Assembly: GCA_965214235.1 (NCBI GenBank)
Contig: CBDCBH010000002.1
Location: 1 to 64,000, forward strand
Reading direction: 5' to 3'
DNA from: Ilyomonas sp965214235
Lineage (GTDB): Bacteria; Bacteroidota; Bacteroidia; Chitinophagales; Chitinophagaceae
Length of the DNA stretch: 64,000 nt
Shown here: one piece after another, positions 32,959 through 42,481 of the stretch
Layout of the letters: each line of letters opens with the position of its first letter
How positions within the stretch are numbered: the stretch's first letter is position 1
The notes under the pieces: model-generated
What the model was told of the DNA's origin: nothing
The model's database searches: none
What the model saw: only the letters and a program-made list of their open reading frames with translations
Translations under genes and position numbers: made by a program

Positions 32959-33645
32959 ATGCAGCGCATTATTATTACAATTGATGGTTACTCGTCGTGC
33001 GGCAAAAGCACGCTGGCTAAGGCTTTGGCAAAAGAGCTGACTTATATTTTTATTGATAGCGGCGCCATGTATCGCGCCATCACTTTATACTTTTTGCAAA
33101 ACAATATTTCACTTTCCAATACAGATGAAATTAGTAAAGCTTTGCAGCTTATCCATCTTTCTTTTCACCGCAACAAACAAACCGGCGATAATGAAATGTT
33201 TTTAAATAATGAGAACGTTTCTGCTTCCATACGTGAAATGAATATAAGCAATATGGTAAGTGAAGTAGCCGCTATTAAAGAAGTGCGCACGTTTGCTGTT
33301 ACGCAACAAAAAAAAATGAGTAAAAACAAAGGTTTGGTGATGGACGGACGAGATATTGGAACCACCGTTTTTCCGCAAGCCGAATTGAAAATTTTTATGA
33401 CGGCAGATGTAGAAACCCGTGTTCAGCGAAGGTTTCAGGAGCTACTACTTATCAACCCGAACATTACTTTGGATGAAGTAAAAAGGAATTTAGAAAAGCG
33501 CGATTACATTGACAGCCATCGGGAAATAAGCCCGCTGCGCAAAGCCGATGATGCCATTGTTTTGGATAATACACATCTTACCATGCAGCAGCAGTTAGAG
33601 ATGGCACTGGGTTGGGTGAAGGAAAGAGTTGACGTAACAAAATAA
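32959..33645 (+). CDS. cmk: Cytidylate kinase
   Basis: The 228-residue cytoplasmic enzyme phosphorylates CMP and dCMP with ATP. It has the P-loop IDGYSSCGKST, the CMP-binding IDSGAMYRAI, VMDGRDIGTTVFP and ANPNI-like RRFQEL, and a final KADDAIVLDNTHLT. All residues match the family. The P-loop contains SSCGKS where GPAGSGKS is more common, an allowed variant in this phylum. Confidence 0.95.
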   Translation: MQRIIITIDGYSSCGKSTLAKALAKELTYIFIDSGAMYRAITLYFLQNNISLSNTDEISKALQLIHLSFHRNKQTGDNEMFLNNENVSASIREMNISNMVSEVAAIKEVRTFAVTQQKKMSKNKGLVMDGRDIGTTVFPQAELKIFMTADVETRVQRRFQELLLINPNITLDEVKRNLEKRDYIDSHREISPLRKADDAIVLDNTHLTMQQQLEMALGWVKERVDVTK

Positions 33646-33745
33646 AAATAGAACGGATTTGACATAGGCTTTTTATAACTCACACTACATAAAAACCTTT
33701 TTATTCTTGTACGTTAAGTCTATGATATTGTTGTTGCATTCGTAT

Positions 33746-36139
33746 TTACTCCTTCATCATCTCTTTCACCACTTCTATCACATCTTCTGTGTTGGGTTTG
33801 CTAAAATAATCGCCATCACTGCCATAAGCCGGGCGATGCGCTGCGGCGGTTATTGTTCGTGGCGCAACATCTAAATACTTATAGCCGTTTTGTTTTTCCA
33901 TCACTTCTGTAAACATAAACGCGCTGGCTCCGCCGGGCACATCCTCGTCAACAAATATAATTCTGTTTGTTTTTTGTAAAGATTGAACAATAGAATGATG
34001 AATATCAAACGGCAACAAAGTTTGCACATCTATCACTTCACAACTGATGCCCAATGTTTGCAACCGTTCAGCCGCTTCCATGATAATGCGCAACACCGAA
34101 CCATACGAAACAAGAGTTACATCGCTGCCTTCGCGTATTACTTCGGGCACGCCAAGCGGAACGGTGAAATCAAATAAATTTAAAGGCATTTTTTCTTTTA
34201 GCCGGTAACCGTTCAAAGTTTCAATTACCAAACCCGGATCGTTGCCGCGTAGCAGCGTATTGTACATACCAACCGCCTGCGTCATGTTGCGCGGTACGCA
34301 CACATACATGCCACGAAGTGCATTAATAATCATTCCCAGCGGTGAGCCGCTATGCCAGATGCCTTCTAACCGATGCCCGCGCGTGCGAACAATGAGCGGA
34401 CAACTTTGCGTTCCTGCCGTTCGGTAGTGAAGGCTGGCAACATCATCGGTTAGTGTGTTTAAAGTATAAACAAGATAATCTAAATACTGAATTTCGGCAA
34501 TGGCGCGCAAGCCGCGATAGGCAAGTCCGTAGCCTTGCCCGATGATGGTATTTTCTCTGATGCCGGTATCCCAAACACGATGCTCGCCATACTTTTCCTG
34601 CAAGCCTGCAAAGCCTTGGTTTACATCACCAATTTTACCTACATCTTCACCAAAAGCAAATACTGTTTCATTATGTTCAAGCAGCGTATCAAAGTAAGCG
34701 TTCAGTAACTCATAACCATTTACCGTTTTAGCATCAGCCGGAACAATGGCTTTTATTTCTTTTACTTTTACTGCACTTTTGTTTCCTTCATTATATAAAA
34801 AAGAATGATAGCGATTGGCGCTTTCTTTTTTTAAAAGATGATAATAAGCCACCACATCAGCCTTCGCTGCTTCGTTTGAAATTAATTCCGTTGTTTGTGC
34901 AAGGGCATGTAAAATATCTCTGCGAGAAAGATCCCGGCTGCGCTCCAGGTTGCTTGCCAACTGCTGCAACAACTTAGCTGTTACTTCGTTGCCTGCGGTG
35001 ATGGCTTTTATCAAATCGACCGCTTTGTTGGCTTCTTCTTTTATTGGCGAAAAATAATGGTTCCAGGCATTGTCCCGCGCTTCTTTCACACCTTTTCGCG
35101 CGTTCATTCTAATTGCGTCCAACTCGGTTTCATCGGCTATTCCATTTTCTAAAATCCACTCTTTAAACTTCTTTACATCATCCCACTCGCGCTCCCAATG
35201 CAGGCGTTCGGCGCTCTTATAACGTTCATGGCTTCCTGAGGTAGAATGACCTTGCGGCTGCGTTAATTCTTCTACATGAAATATAGCTGGTACGTGGGTT
35301 ACGCGTACTTTCTGCAAAGCTTCTTCAAACACTTCGCACAAGCCTGCATAGTCCCAGCCTTTAACACGGTAAATATCAATTCCGTTGGTATTGTCTTTCT
35401 TTTGAAAGCCTTTCAAAGCAGCCGAAATAGAACCTTTTGTGGTTTGATATTTTACAGAAACCGAAATGCCGTATCCATCATCCCAAACAAACACAGCCAG
35501 CGGTACTTGCAGCACGCCGGCAGCGTTGATGGTTTCCCAAAACATACCTTCCGAAGTGGAAGAATCGCCAATGGTGCAAAAACAAACTTCGTTACCGTTG
35601 TTTGATAAATTGCCCATGTTATGCAGCGAGCTATTTTGGCGAAACATTTTTGATGCAAACGCAAAACCCAATGCACGCGGCATTTGCCCAGCTGTTGGCG
35701 ACATATCTGCCGATACATTTTTTAACTGCGCCAGCGGAAGCCAGTTGCCGTCTCCATCCACATTTGGTGTTGAAAAATGTCCCACCATTTGTCTTCCGGC
35801 GCTAAAAGGCTCATGTTGTATATCGGCATCGGCGTATAGCTGTGCAAAAAACTGCTCCAATGTTGCCAAACCCGATGATAACATAAAAGTTTGATCGCGA
35901 TAATAGCCCGCTCTGAAATCGCCGGGTTGAAAGAATTTTGCCATTGCGGTTTGCGCCACTTCTTTGCCATCGCTAAACACACCAAATTTGGCTTTGCCGG
36001 TAAGCACTTCGCGTCTGCCCATAAGGCTTGCTTCGCGGCTTGTCATGCACTTGGTATAATCGGTCAACACTTCGTTTCTGAAGGCTTCGTAAGAAAGCAT
36101 GGCTTCGTTTTCGGCTGTCATCGTCAGCGTATTTTCCAT
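33746..36139 (-). CDS. 2-oxoacid dehydrogenase E1, alpha and beta subunits fused
   Basis: The 797-residue protein joins an E1 alpha part (about residues 1-380; thiamine motif GDSSTSEGMFWE...NAAGVLQVPLAVFVWDDGYG, quoted in pieces) to an E1 beta part (from about 460; VFAFGEDVGKIGDVNQGF, TLTDDVASL and LRIIMEAAE, ending GGASAFMF). It would decarboxylate a branched-chain 2-oxoacid or pyruvate with ThDP as part of a dehydrogenase complex; the exact substrate cannot be fixed. The E2 and E3 genes are not here. Fused forms are common in Bacteroidota. TACTTTTG lies four bases upstream of the ATG, too close for an ordinary leader. Confidence 0.9.
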   Translation of the reverse strand: MENTLTMTAENEAMLSYEAFRNEVLTDYTKCMTSREASLMGRREVLTGKAKFGVFSDGKEVAQTAMAKFFQPGDFRAGYYRDQTFMLSSGLATLEQFFAQLYADADIQHEPFSAGRQMVGHFSTPNVDGDGNWLPLAQLKNVSADMSPTAGQMPRALGFAFASKMFRQNSSLHNMGNLSNNGNEVCFCTIGDSSTSEGMFWETINAAGVLQVPLAVFVWDDGYGISVSVKYQTTKGSISAALKGFQKKDNTNGIDIYRVKGWDYAGLCEVFEEALQKVRVTHVPAIFHVEELTQPQGHSTSGSHERYKSAERLHWEREWDDVKKFKEWILENGIADETELDAIRMNARKGVKEARDNAWNHYFSPIKEEANKAVDLIKAITAGNEVTAKLLQQLASNLERSRDLSRRDILHALAQTTELISNEAAKADVVAYYHLLKKESANRYHSFLYNEGNKSAVKVKEIKAIVPADAKTVNGYELLNAYFDTLLEHNETVFAFGEDVGKIGDVNQGFAGLQEKYGEHRVWDTGIRENTIIGQGYGLAYRGLRAIAEIQYLDYLVYTLNTLTDDVASLHYRTAGTQSCPLIVRTRGHRLEGIWHSGSPLGMIINALRGMYVCVPRNMTQAVGMYNTLLRGNDPGLVIETLNGYRLKEKMPLNLFDFTVPLGVPEVIREGSDVTLVSYGSVLRIIMEAAERLQTLGISCEVIDVQTLLPFDIHHSIVQSLQKTNRIIFVDEDVPGGASAFMFTEVMEKQNGYKYLDVAPRTITAAAHRPAYGSDGDYFSKPNTEDVIEVVKEMMKE

Positions 36140-36310
36140 ACGTCAAAAGTATTTGTTTGAATGCAAATGTTGGTTTGCTGGAATAGTACAGCAATAAAGG
36201 TAAAGCCGATTTTTTTATAAAACGAAGAGGTATTATTTTCTTAATCAAAATACGTGAATAAGTTGTTGCCGTTACAAGGCTTTTTGTTTTAGTAAGAACA
36301 AAGTGGTGTA

Positions 36311-36350
36311 AATAAAAAAGCACTTACAATATAAAATTTGTAAGTGCTTT
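36311..36350 (-). terminator. Terminator downstream of tRNA-Asn
   Basis: AAAGCACTTACAA and TTGTAAGTGCTTT form a stem around an A/T-rich loop, with a T run on the minus strand after it. Confidence 0.8.
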
Positions 36351-36359
36351 ACTGTTATG

Positions 36360-36433
36360 CTCCCGAAGCTGGACTCGAACCAGCGACCCTCTGATTAACA
36401 GTCAGATGCTCTAACCAACTGAGCTATTCGGGA
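36360..36433 (-). tRNA. tRNA-Asn (anticodon GTT)
   Basis: The acceptor stem TCCCGAA/TTCGGGA pairs fully and the discriminator is G. The D arm TAGCTCAGTTGGTTAGAGCA, anticodon arm with GTT between CTGACT and AATCAG, and T arm GCTGGTTCGAGTCCAGC are all present. CCA is not encoded. The tRNA is 74 bases and is followed by a hairpin terminator. Confidence 0.97.
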
Positions 36434-36519
36434 ATTTTCCTTTTTGTAAGGGGCTGCAAAAATAGGAGAAAATCGTTTTTTTCCAAATCGTTTTTTTTTA
36501 ACGCTTTCTCCTAAAACAT

Positions 36520-37707
36520 TTATGTGAAGGCAGGTTTATACGGATAACGGATATTGTACATCGCTTTTACTTTTTGCAAAATAAAATCGCGCAGGCCTTC
36601 AATGTTCTGCTTTTCGGTAGCCGAAATAAAAATGCTGCTGCCAGTTGTTTCGTGTTCCCAGCGCTCGCGCAAATCGCGCAGCAATTCCACTTTCACATCT
36701 TCTTGCAGCCATTCATCAAACGTTGCCTTTTCGTACAAATCCATCTTATTAAAAATCATCAGCACGGGCTTGTCAAACGCATTCAATTCCTGCAAGGTTT
36801 TATTCACAACACCAATTTGTTCTTCATACTGGGGATGAGATATGTCAACAACATGCAACAGGATATCGGCTTCGCGTACTTCATCCAATGTGCTTTTAAA
36901 ACTTTCAATTAAATGATGCGGCAGCTTACGAATAAAGCCAACCGTATCACTCAACAAAAATGGAATATTTTCAAACACTACTTTGCGGGTTGTGGTATCG
37001 AGTGTTGCAAACAATTTGTTTTCGGCAAACACATCACTCTTGCTTAACAAATTCATGATGGTGCTTTTGCCAACATTGGTGTAGCCGACCAATGCAACCC
37101 GAATTAATTCGCCACGTTCTTTGCGTTGCGTAGAAAATTGCTTGTCTATCTCACCTAACCGCTTGCGCAGCAGCGAAATTTTATCTTTCACAATACGCCT
37201 GTCGGTTTCAATTTCCGTTTCGCCAGGACCTCTGGAACCAATGCCGCCGCCTTGCCGTTCCAAATGTTTCCACATGCCTTTTAATCGTGGCAGCAAGTAT
37301 TGATATTGCGCTAATTCCACTTGCACTTTTGCCTGCGCCGTGCGTGCGCGCCGTGCAAAAATATCCAATATCAAATCGCTTCTGTCGATTGTTGTAATGC
37401 CGAGTTCTTTTTCGATATTGGTGATTTGCGAGCCTGTAAGTTCATCATCAAAAATGGCTATATCGATGCCTTTGCTTTGTACATATTGTTTAATTTCTTC
37501 CAGCTTGCCGCTGCCAATAAACGTGCGGCTATCGGGGTGCTGCAACTTTTGTGTAAACCGTTTAATGGTAACCGCTCCGGCGGTTTCAGCAAGAAATGCA
37601 AGTTCATCCATAAACTCACGAACCTGCTGGTCTGTTTCTTCTTTTTGTATCAAACCAATCAATATGGCTCTTTCTTCTTTGCTAACTTTCTGTGATTTGT
37701 CTATCAA
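36520..37707 (-). CDS. hflX: Ribosome-associated GTPase HflX
   Basis: The 395-residue GTPase splits stalled ribosomes after stress. The N-terminal HflX domain includes SRTFIGSGKLEEI and AIFDDELTGSQ. The G domain carries GYTNVGKSTIMNL (G1), TTTRKV, DTVGFIRKLPHHL (G3) and FNKMDL (G4). A glycine-rich linker, RQGGGIGSRGPGETEIETD, is the family hallmark. The start codon is TTG at 37707, because no ATG in frame lies nearby. It faces pyrF upstream on the same strand but with a 180-base gap. Confidence 0.95.
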   Translation of the reverse strand: MIDKSQKVSKEERAILIGLIQKEETDQQVREFMDELAFLAETAGAVTIKRFTQKLQHPDSRTFIGSGKLEEIKQYVQSKGIDIAIFDDELTGSQITNIEKELGITTIDRSDLILDIFARRARTAQAKVQVELAQYQYLLPRLKGMWKHLERQGGGIGSRGPGETEIETDRRIVKDKISLLRKRLGEIDKQFSTQRKERGELIRVALVGYTNVGKSTIMNLLSKSDVFAENKLFATLDTTTRKVVFENIPFLLSDTVGFIRKLPHHLIESFKSTLDEVREADILLHVVDISHPQYEEQIGVVNKTLQELNAFDKPVLMIFNKMDLYEKATFDEWLQEDVKVELLRDLRERWEHETTGSSIFISATEKQNIEGLRDFILQKVKAMYNIRYPYKPAFT

Positions 37708-37787
37708 GATGTCTTATAAATTTTTAATGAAATAGTACGGTGAACAAGGATTTTTTTTGTAAAAATAAAGCAAGATTCTTTTCCATA

Positions 37788-37805
37788 GCGTTTGTTTTTA
37801 CTGCA
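37788..37805 (-). repeat. Dispersed motif GCARTAAAAACAAA, copy 6
   Basis: GCGTTTGTTTTTACTGCA lies between the hflX start and the pyrF stop. Confidence 0.55.
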
Positions 37806-37871
37806 ATAAAATAAGTTTATGAAAGGCTTTGTTTTACTTCAAAAATACGTTGTGTTGCTCTTCTCAAAACT

Positions 37872-37889
37872 GAAGTAAAAACAAACCTA
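37872..37889 (+). repeat. Dispersed motif GCARTAAAAACAAA, copy 7
   Basis: GAAGTAAAAACAAACCTA overlaps the TAG stop of pyrF, which is read on the minus strand. Confidence 0.55.
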
Positions 37890-38717
37890 CTTTGTGTTCT
37901 CTTCCAAAAATTGTTTCATTTGCTGTTGATATTCTTTTGCTGCTTCGCTTGCTTTCTCTGCAAAATCTTCTTCCTCGCCTGCATAAATTACAGCACGGCT
38001 TGCATTCACCAGCAAACCAACGTTTTTATTTATTGCATTTTGCGAAACTTCCTCCAAACTTCCTCCTTGTGCACCAATGCCGGGCACCAATAAAAAATGA
38101 TCGGGAATAATTTTTCTAACAAAAGAAAACTGTTGCGCCTGCGTTGCTCCAACAACAAACATAGTATTGTTTGGCGTGCCCCAGGTTGCTGCTTTTTCTA
38201 ACACCAATTCATATAAATATTGTTGAGATTTTTTAGTTGATAACAACTGTTGCATTTCAAAATCTTTCGCTCCTGTATTGGAAGTTAAGCCTAATAAGAT
38301 GGTTACTTTATTATCATAATCTAAAAAAGGTCGTACGCTGTCTTCACCCATGTAAGGGTTTACCGTAACGGCATCAAAGGGCAATGTTTCAAAAAAAGTT
38401 TTGGCGTATTGTGCCGCTGTGTTGCCAATATCACCACGCTTGGCATCGGCAATAGTAAAGTGTGTGGGCGGAATGTAATGCAGCGTTTCTTCCATTGCCT
38501 GCCAGCCTTTCACGCCCTGCGCTTCATAAAAAGCTGTGTTTATTTTATAAGAAACACAATACTCTTTCGTTGCATCGATAATGGCTTTGTTAAATTCAAA
38601 AACGGCGTTTGTTTTTTGTTTTAGATGAGATGGAGTTTTATCGATATCTGTATCCAAACCAACACACAAATAACTTTGTTTTGATTGGATTTGCCGGATG
38701 AGTTGAGCCATGTTCAT
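37887..38717 (-). CDS. pyrF: Orotidine 5'-phosphate decarboxylase
   Basis: The 276-residue enzyme makes UMP from OMP. It belongs to the larger type 2 group: CVGLDTDIDKTPSHL, ADAKRGDIGNTAAQYA with the catalytic Asp-Lys-Asp set, TVNPYMGEDSVRPFLDY and VPGIGAQGGS. Length (about 270-280) agrees with that group. The stop codon TAG overlaps a dispersed motif copy. Upstream the outer-membrane protein gene is separated by a terminator. Confidence 0.95.
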   Translation of the reverse strand: MNMAQLIRQIQSKQSYLCVGLDTDIDKTPSHLKQKTNAVFEFNKAIIDATKEYCVSYKINTAFYEAQGVKGWQAMEETLHYIPPTHFTIADAKRGDIGNTAAQYAKTFFETLPFDAVTVNPYMGEDSVRPFLDYDNKVTILLGLTSNTGAKDFEMQQLLSTKKSQQYLYELVLEKAATWGTPNNTMFVVGATQAQQFSFVRKIIPDHFLLVPGIGAQGGSLEEVSQNAINKNVGLLVNASRAVIYAGEEEDFAEKASEAAKEYQQQMKQFLEENTK

Positions 38718-38802
38718 GCTGACAAAAATAACTTGATTGTACGAAATGAAAGTTTTATGATAAACTGAACAATGAGGCTTTTATAAACTTCATTTTAGCA
38801 AA

Positions 38803-38834
38803 AACAAAAGGCTGCGTTGCGGCAACCTTTTGTT
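38803..38834 (-). terminator. Terminator of the outer-membrane protein gene
   Basis: ACAAAAGG and CCTTTTGT form a stem around a loop that itself contains TTGCGGCAA, with T-rich sequence after it on the minus strand. Confidence 0.7.
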
Positions 38835-38855
38835 CTATATACTATTGAATTTACT

Positions 38856-39554
38856 CTATAACCGTACACCTACGTTAATGCTAAAAACGCGGTATTTGTT
38901 TTTATCATTGGCTCCATTATCGGTTTGATTTGGAAAAATTTTAGACAAGCCCAGGCCATAATTTACGCCCAACAGTAAACGGCTTATTTCAACACCAGCC
39001 AATCCATTCAAACCATAATCAAATGTTTTTAAATTGTCATCATTGCCGTTACCAAATTTAATATTGCTCTCGGTTGATGTAGTTAGTCCGACATTGGCAA
39101 CAGTAGCTGTTGTTTTCCATTTACCGCCCACGCCTAAGGCGCCGTACGGACCGACTCCCACAAAGATGCGGCTACTCGTTCCCAAAGGAAGTTTTACCAC
39201 CAAATTTACTGGGACTTCAATATACAAAGGATTAAAGCTTCTATTATAACTCGCTTCGTCAAAAAAACCTGAAGCTTTCGCACCTTTACCCGTTAATAGT
39301 ACGCCCGGCTGCAACGACAATACACTGGCTAATGGTACATCGGCAAGTACACCAACCTTAAAAGTAGTAAGTGTGTTGGCGTTGTTGTAAGAGCCGTTAC
39401 TTTGGGTAGAGATGTTTGAAAAGTTCACTCCGCCTTTGATAATAAAGCCACCCGGGTTGGCAGTAACCACAGGGGCTGATGTTGAATTTTGTGCCTGGGC
39501 TGTTGTCATTGATATTGAAATAAAAACAACCAGTACTAAAAACATTTTCGTCAT
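38856..39554 (-). CDS. Outer-membrane beta-barrel protein (PorT-like family)
   Basis: The 232-residue protein begins MTKMFLVLVVFISI, a signal peptide ending near TAQAQ. The mature protein has alternating beta-strand phrases of the outer-membrane beta-barrel type: FIIKGGVNFSNIS, FKVGVLADVPL and LLGVNYGLGLSKI, ending YRVFSINVGVRL. This resembles the PorT/OmpW-like small barrels of Bacteroidota. Ligand or function is unknown. The start at 39554 is chosen because the signal peptide follows; upstream in-frame codons add ten residues. It overlaps nothing and has its own terminator. Confidence 0.75.
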   Translation of the reverse strand: MTKMFLVLVVFISISMTTAQAQNSTSAPVVTANPGGFIIKGGVNFSNISTQSNGSYNNANTLTTFKVGVLADVPLASVLSLQPGVLLTGKGAKASGFFDEASYNRSFNPLYIEVPVNLVVKLPLGTSSRIFVGVGPYGALGVGGKWKTTATVANVGLTTSTESNIKFGNGNDDNLKTFDYGLNGLAGVEISRLLLGVNYGLGLSKIFPNQTDNGANDKNKYRVFSINVGVRL

Positions 39555-39598
39555 AATAAAAAAATTTTCAGCACTGATTTCCAAGATTATGCCAAAGG

Positions 39599-40999
39599 TT
39601 AGGAATTATTTTCATCGCTTTCTTTGGGTGGCGGCTGTTGCTGGTTTTGCGGCTTCTGCACCGGTGGCGTAATTCTTTTTTGTGGTTGAGACAGATTATT
39701 TTTTGGCGCTCGCTGCGGCTGAGCAGGTTTCTGATTGGTTGATTGATTTCGCTGCTGCTGGTTATTTCTTTGGGGCTGCGAGCCACGCTGCGATTGCGTT
39801 TCCTTTTTATTAATACTGATTGAAGACGATTTATTTTCGTCTTTCTGATGACCCTCTTCACGGCGCTGATTCTGTCGGTTGTCTTCTTCTTTATCCTTTC
39901 TTTTTTTGCTGTTGCGTTCCAAACTGCGCAAGCTAATTTGCCCGACCACATCAACAAAAGTGGGTTCAATTTCTTTGGGTTTACCGCTCGCTAATTCTAT
40001 CGCTTCCAACTCTTCCGGGCGTTCGCCTTTAGCGTTCATGCGCACAATTTCTTTCACACGATGAATGGTTACCGGGTACTGCCTGCTGCTATCGGGCAAC
40101 ATGTACCACATCAGGTTTTTAAAGATGTCTTTTTTAATTAAAGATGCCGTTCCTTTTGCTGTTTGTAAAACATCGGCGTTGTTAGGAAATCCTTGCAAAG
40201 CATCTAAGTAAGTATCCAGTTCGTAATTTAAACAACACTTTAAACGCCCGCATTGCCCGCTTAGTTTTGTTTGATTAATGGACAAATTTTGATAACGTGC
40301 TGCGGTTGTAGTAACGCTTTTAAAATCGGTAAGCCAGGTGGCGCAGCAAAGCTCTCTGCCGCAACTTCCGATGCCGCCAACTTTACCGGCGTCCTGCCGA
40401 ATGCCTATCTGCCGCATCTCAACTTTCACTTTAAATTCAGAAGCATAAATTTTTATCAGTTCCCTAAAATCAACTCTATCATCAGCCGTATAAAAAAATG
40501 TACCTTTTCTGCCATCTGCCTGAAATTCTACTTCGCTTAATTTCATTTGTAAATTGAGTTGCCTTGCAATGGCCCGGCCGCGCATTAAAGCTTCAGGTTC
40601 GCGGACTTTTTGTTGCTCAAAAGTTTGCAAGTCTTTTTCAGTGCTGCGGCGCATTATCTTTTTTAAGTCGGGGTTCAGTTCATCAATACCGCGCTTTTTC
40701 ATTTGTAAACGCACCAGTTCGCCCGTAAGGCTTACTTCGCCTACATCGTAGCCGCTCACACCTTCAAGCGTTATCATCTCGCCTTTTTCAAATTGTTGCA
40801 GCGTTACGTTTCTAAAATAATCTTTACGGCTGCCTTGCTTAAAGCTCACTTCCACAATTTTGCATGTGTTATCATCATTGGCAAACGGCATGTTTTTCAG
40901 CCAGTCGTAAACATTCATCCGGTTACAGCTTCCGGTACCGCAACTTCCATTGCTTTTGCAGCCATTTGGTGTGCCGGTGCCACAGGTTCCACATCCCAT
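39599..40999 (-). CDS. PSP1-domain (RicT/YaaT-like) protein with Cys-rich N-terminus
   Basis: The 466-residue protein has a PSP1 domain (about residues 60-300), with the conserved CGRELCCATWL and CGQCGRLKCCLNYELD-type cysteine motifs of RicT, a factor of the Ric complex that affects mRNA processing in Bacillus. The first 27 residues form a separate Cys-rich patch (Cys3, 6, 14, 20 and 25 in MGCGTCGTGTPNGCKSNG...). The last 100 residues are Gln/Asn/Pro-rich with repeated QPQR and NQQQR and look disordered. RicT here may bind Fe-S through cysteines. Function in this organism is inferred from the family only. Confidence 0.8.
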   Translation of the reverse strand: MGCGTCGTGTPNGCKSNGSCGTGSCNRMNVYDWLKNMPFANDDNTCKIVEVSFKQGSRKDYFRNVTLQQFEKGEMITLEGVSGYDVGEVSLTGELVRLQMKKRGIDELNPDLKKIMRRSTEKDLQTFEQQKVREPEALMRGRAIARQLNLQMKLSEVEFQADGRKGTFFYTADDRVDFRELIKIYASEFKVKVEMRQIGIRQDAGKVGGIGSCGRELCCATWLTDFKSVTTTAARYQNLSINQTKLSGQCGRLKCCLNYELDTYLDALQGFPNNADVLQTAKGTASLIKKDIFKNLMWYMLPDSSRQYPVTIHRVKEIVRMNAKGERPEELEAIELASGKPKEIEPTFVDVVGQISLRSLERNSKKRKDKEEDNRQNQRREEGHQKDENKSSSISINKKETQSQRGSQPQRNNQQQRNQSTNQKPAQPQRAPKNNLSQPQKRITPPVQKPQNQQQPPPKESDENNS

Positions 41000-41221
41000 T
41001 CTTTATATCATATTAAACTAAGTAATTAAAAATTTTATTGTAAGAATAAGAAAGAATGAGCCAGATCATCAATACAAGATTTTTATAAACTTTATAAAAT
41101 ATCGCAAGTTATTGCAGTAATAAAAAAGGTTTTTTGTATTGACTATGAATAAACAAACCGCTTTTGTTTTTTGTTTATAAACTATTTGTAATCAGGCATC
41201 TGGTGCTCAATCGTTTCTTTT

Positions 41222-42424
41222 CTATTCGGTCAAAATTAGGGCTTTGTCCTGAATAATATGATAGAGCTTAATAGTGAGCGCATGAAACAGCATTTTAGCA
41301 TGTGCATTGCGCTCGATATAATAAATGGCTTTGTTTAACTCTTCCGATATAACATGCTGCTGACTAACACTTGCAATTTTACCCAGCCGCTGCGCAAAGT
41401 CGCGCTCATTATCAGGCATTGCAATGGCATCCGTTCCTAGCACTTTAATGCGGATGCTTTGCCCGATAAGATGATTAAAATAACGGAGAAACTGCTTTTG
41501 TTTTTCTCTACCCAGTTTACTTATATCATCCAGCCATTTTAATTGTTCGGGCAACATGCGGCGGATGATGAATTTCAGCCAGTCGCTCAAAAAACTTTGC
41601 CAGTCTTCTTCAACATGTTGCAATTGTTGCAGCGCTTCGCGATAATTGCCCTGCACAATAGCCGCCACTTGCTGTGCTTTTGCAAACGGCACCGCGCATC
41701 GTACCTGCAACGCTTCGCGGATAGAAACATCATCCGGGGCTGGAATAAGCACCAACTGGCAACGACTAAGAATAGTTGGCAGTATCGCTTCTTCGTTTTC
41801 GGCAACCAAAATAAATAAAGTATCGGCAGGCGGCTCTTCAATTAATTTTAATAATTTATTTCCTTCTTTGCCTAAGTATTCAGGCATCCATACTATCAGA
41901 ATTTTATAGCCACTTTCAAAGCTTTTTAAGCTTAGTTTGTGAATAATATCGTTGCATTCTTCAGCCGTTATATTTCCTTGTTTATTTTCCGCACCAATAT
42001 GTTGCAGCCAGTCAAACGCATTACCATACGGATAGGTTTGCAAAAACCCGCGCCACTCTTTTATATAATCGGTGCTAATGGGTTTGTCGCCGCTTTTTTT
42101 AGGAATAACGGGATAAGTATAATGGATGTCGGGATGCGCAAACTGCGCCGCTTTTAAGCAAGCCGGACAAATGCCGCAGGAATCAGTTGATGGTTGATAG
42201 TTGGTACTTGGTAGTTGCTGACTGCTTGCAGCTTGTGGCTCATAGCCCGAAGCTCGAAGTTTGTTTTCGCAAACAATAAATTGTGCAAAAGAAAGCGCTA
42301 ACGGCAAACCGCCAAAACCTTCTTTTCCAGCAAATAATAACGCATGGCTTAACCGGTTTTGCTGCAACATATTAATTAAATGCTGCTTGGTTATGTGTTG
42401 ATTAATTACATCGGAAAACTGCAT
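41222..42424 (-). CDS. holB: DNA polymerase III delta prime subunit with in-frame insertion
   Basis: The 400-residue clamp-loader protein has HALLFAGKEGFGG near the P-loop position, the zinc module Cys followed by SCGICPACLKA, and NKLLKLIEEPPADTLFILV with the SRC motif (SRCQLV). Delta prime has no ATPase of its own, and the P-loop here is degenerate. A segment of about 25 residues rich in Gln, Ser and Asn (ASSQQLPSTNYQPSTD) is inserted in frame between the first Cys and the CGICPAC of the zinc module. Its DNA matches the CCAACTAYCAA low-complexity type also seen downstream of scoB. Confidence 0.88.
   Translation of the reverse strand: MQFSDVINQHITKQHLINMLQQNRLSHALLFAGKEGFGGLPLALSFAQFIVCENKLRASGYEPQAASSQQLPSTNYQPSTDSCGICPACLKAAQFAHPDIHYTYPVIPKKSGDKPISTDYIKEWRGFLQTYPYGNAFDWLQHIGAENKQGNITAEECNDIIHKLSLKSFESGYKILIVWMPEYLGKEGNKLLKLIEEPPADTLFILVAENEEAILPTILSRCQLVLIPAPDDVSIREALQVRCAVPFAKAQQVAAIVQGNYREALQQLQHVEEDWQSFLSDWLKFIIRRMLPEQLKWLDDISKLGREKQKQFLRYFNHLIGQSIRIKVLGTDAIAMPDNERDFAQRLGKIASVSQQHVISEELNKAIYYIERNAHAKMLFHALTIKLYHIIQDKALILTE
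42183..42260 (-). repeat. Low-complexity repeat inserted in holB
   Basis: On the minus strand it contains CTACCAAGTACCAACTATCAACCATCAAC preceded by CTTCGGGCTATGAGCCACAAG (given here in pieces under 20 where read). It keeps the holB frame and lies between zinc-ligand cysteines. Confidence 0.6.
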
Positions 42425-42481
42425 GTGGCGAAGCTAAGAAAGTGCAGTTAGTGAAGCGTTTTTATTACCAAAAATATAACC

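Noticed and set aside
36144..36151. TACTTTTG as a promoter for the E1 gene
   Set aside because: It lies four bases before the ATG and has no -33 partner, so I left it out of the feature list and only mention it.
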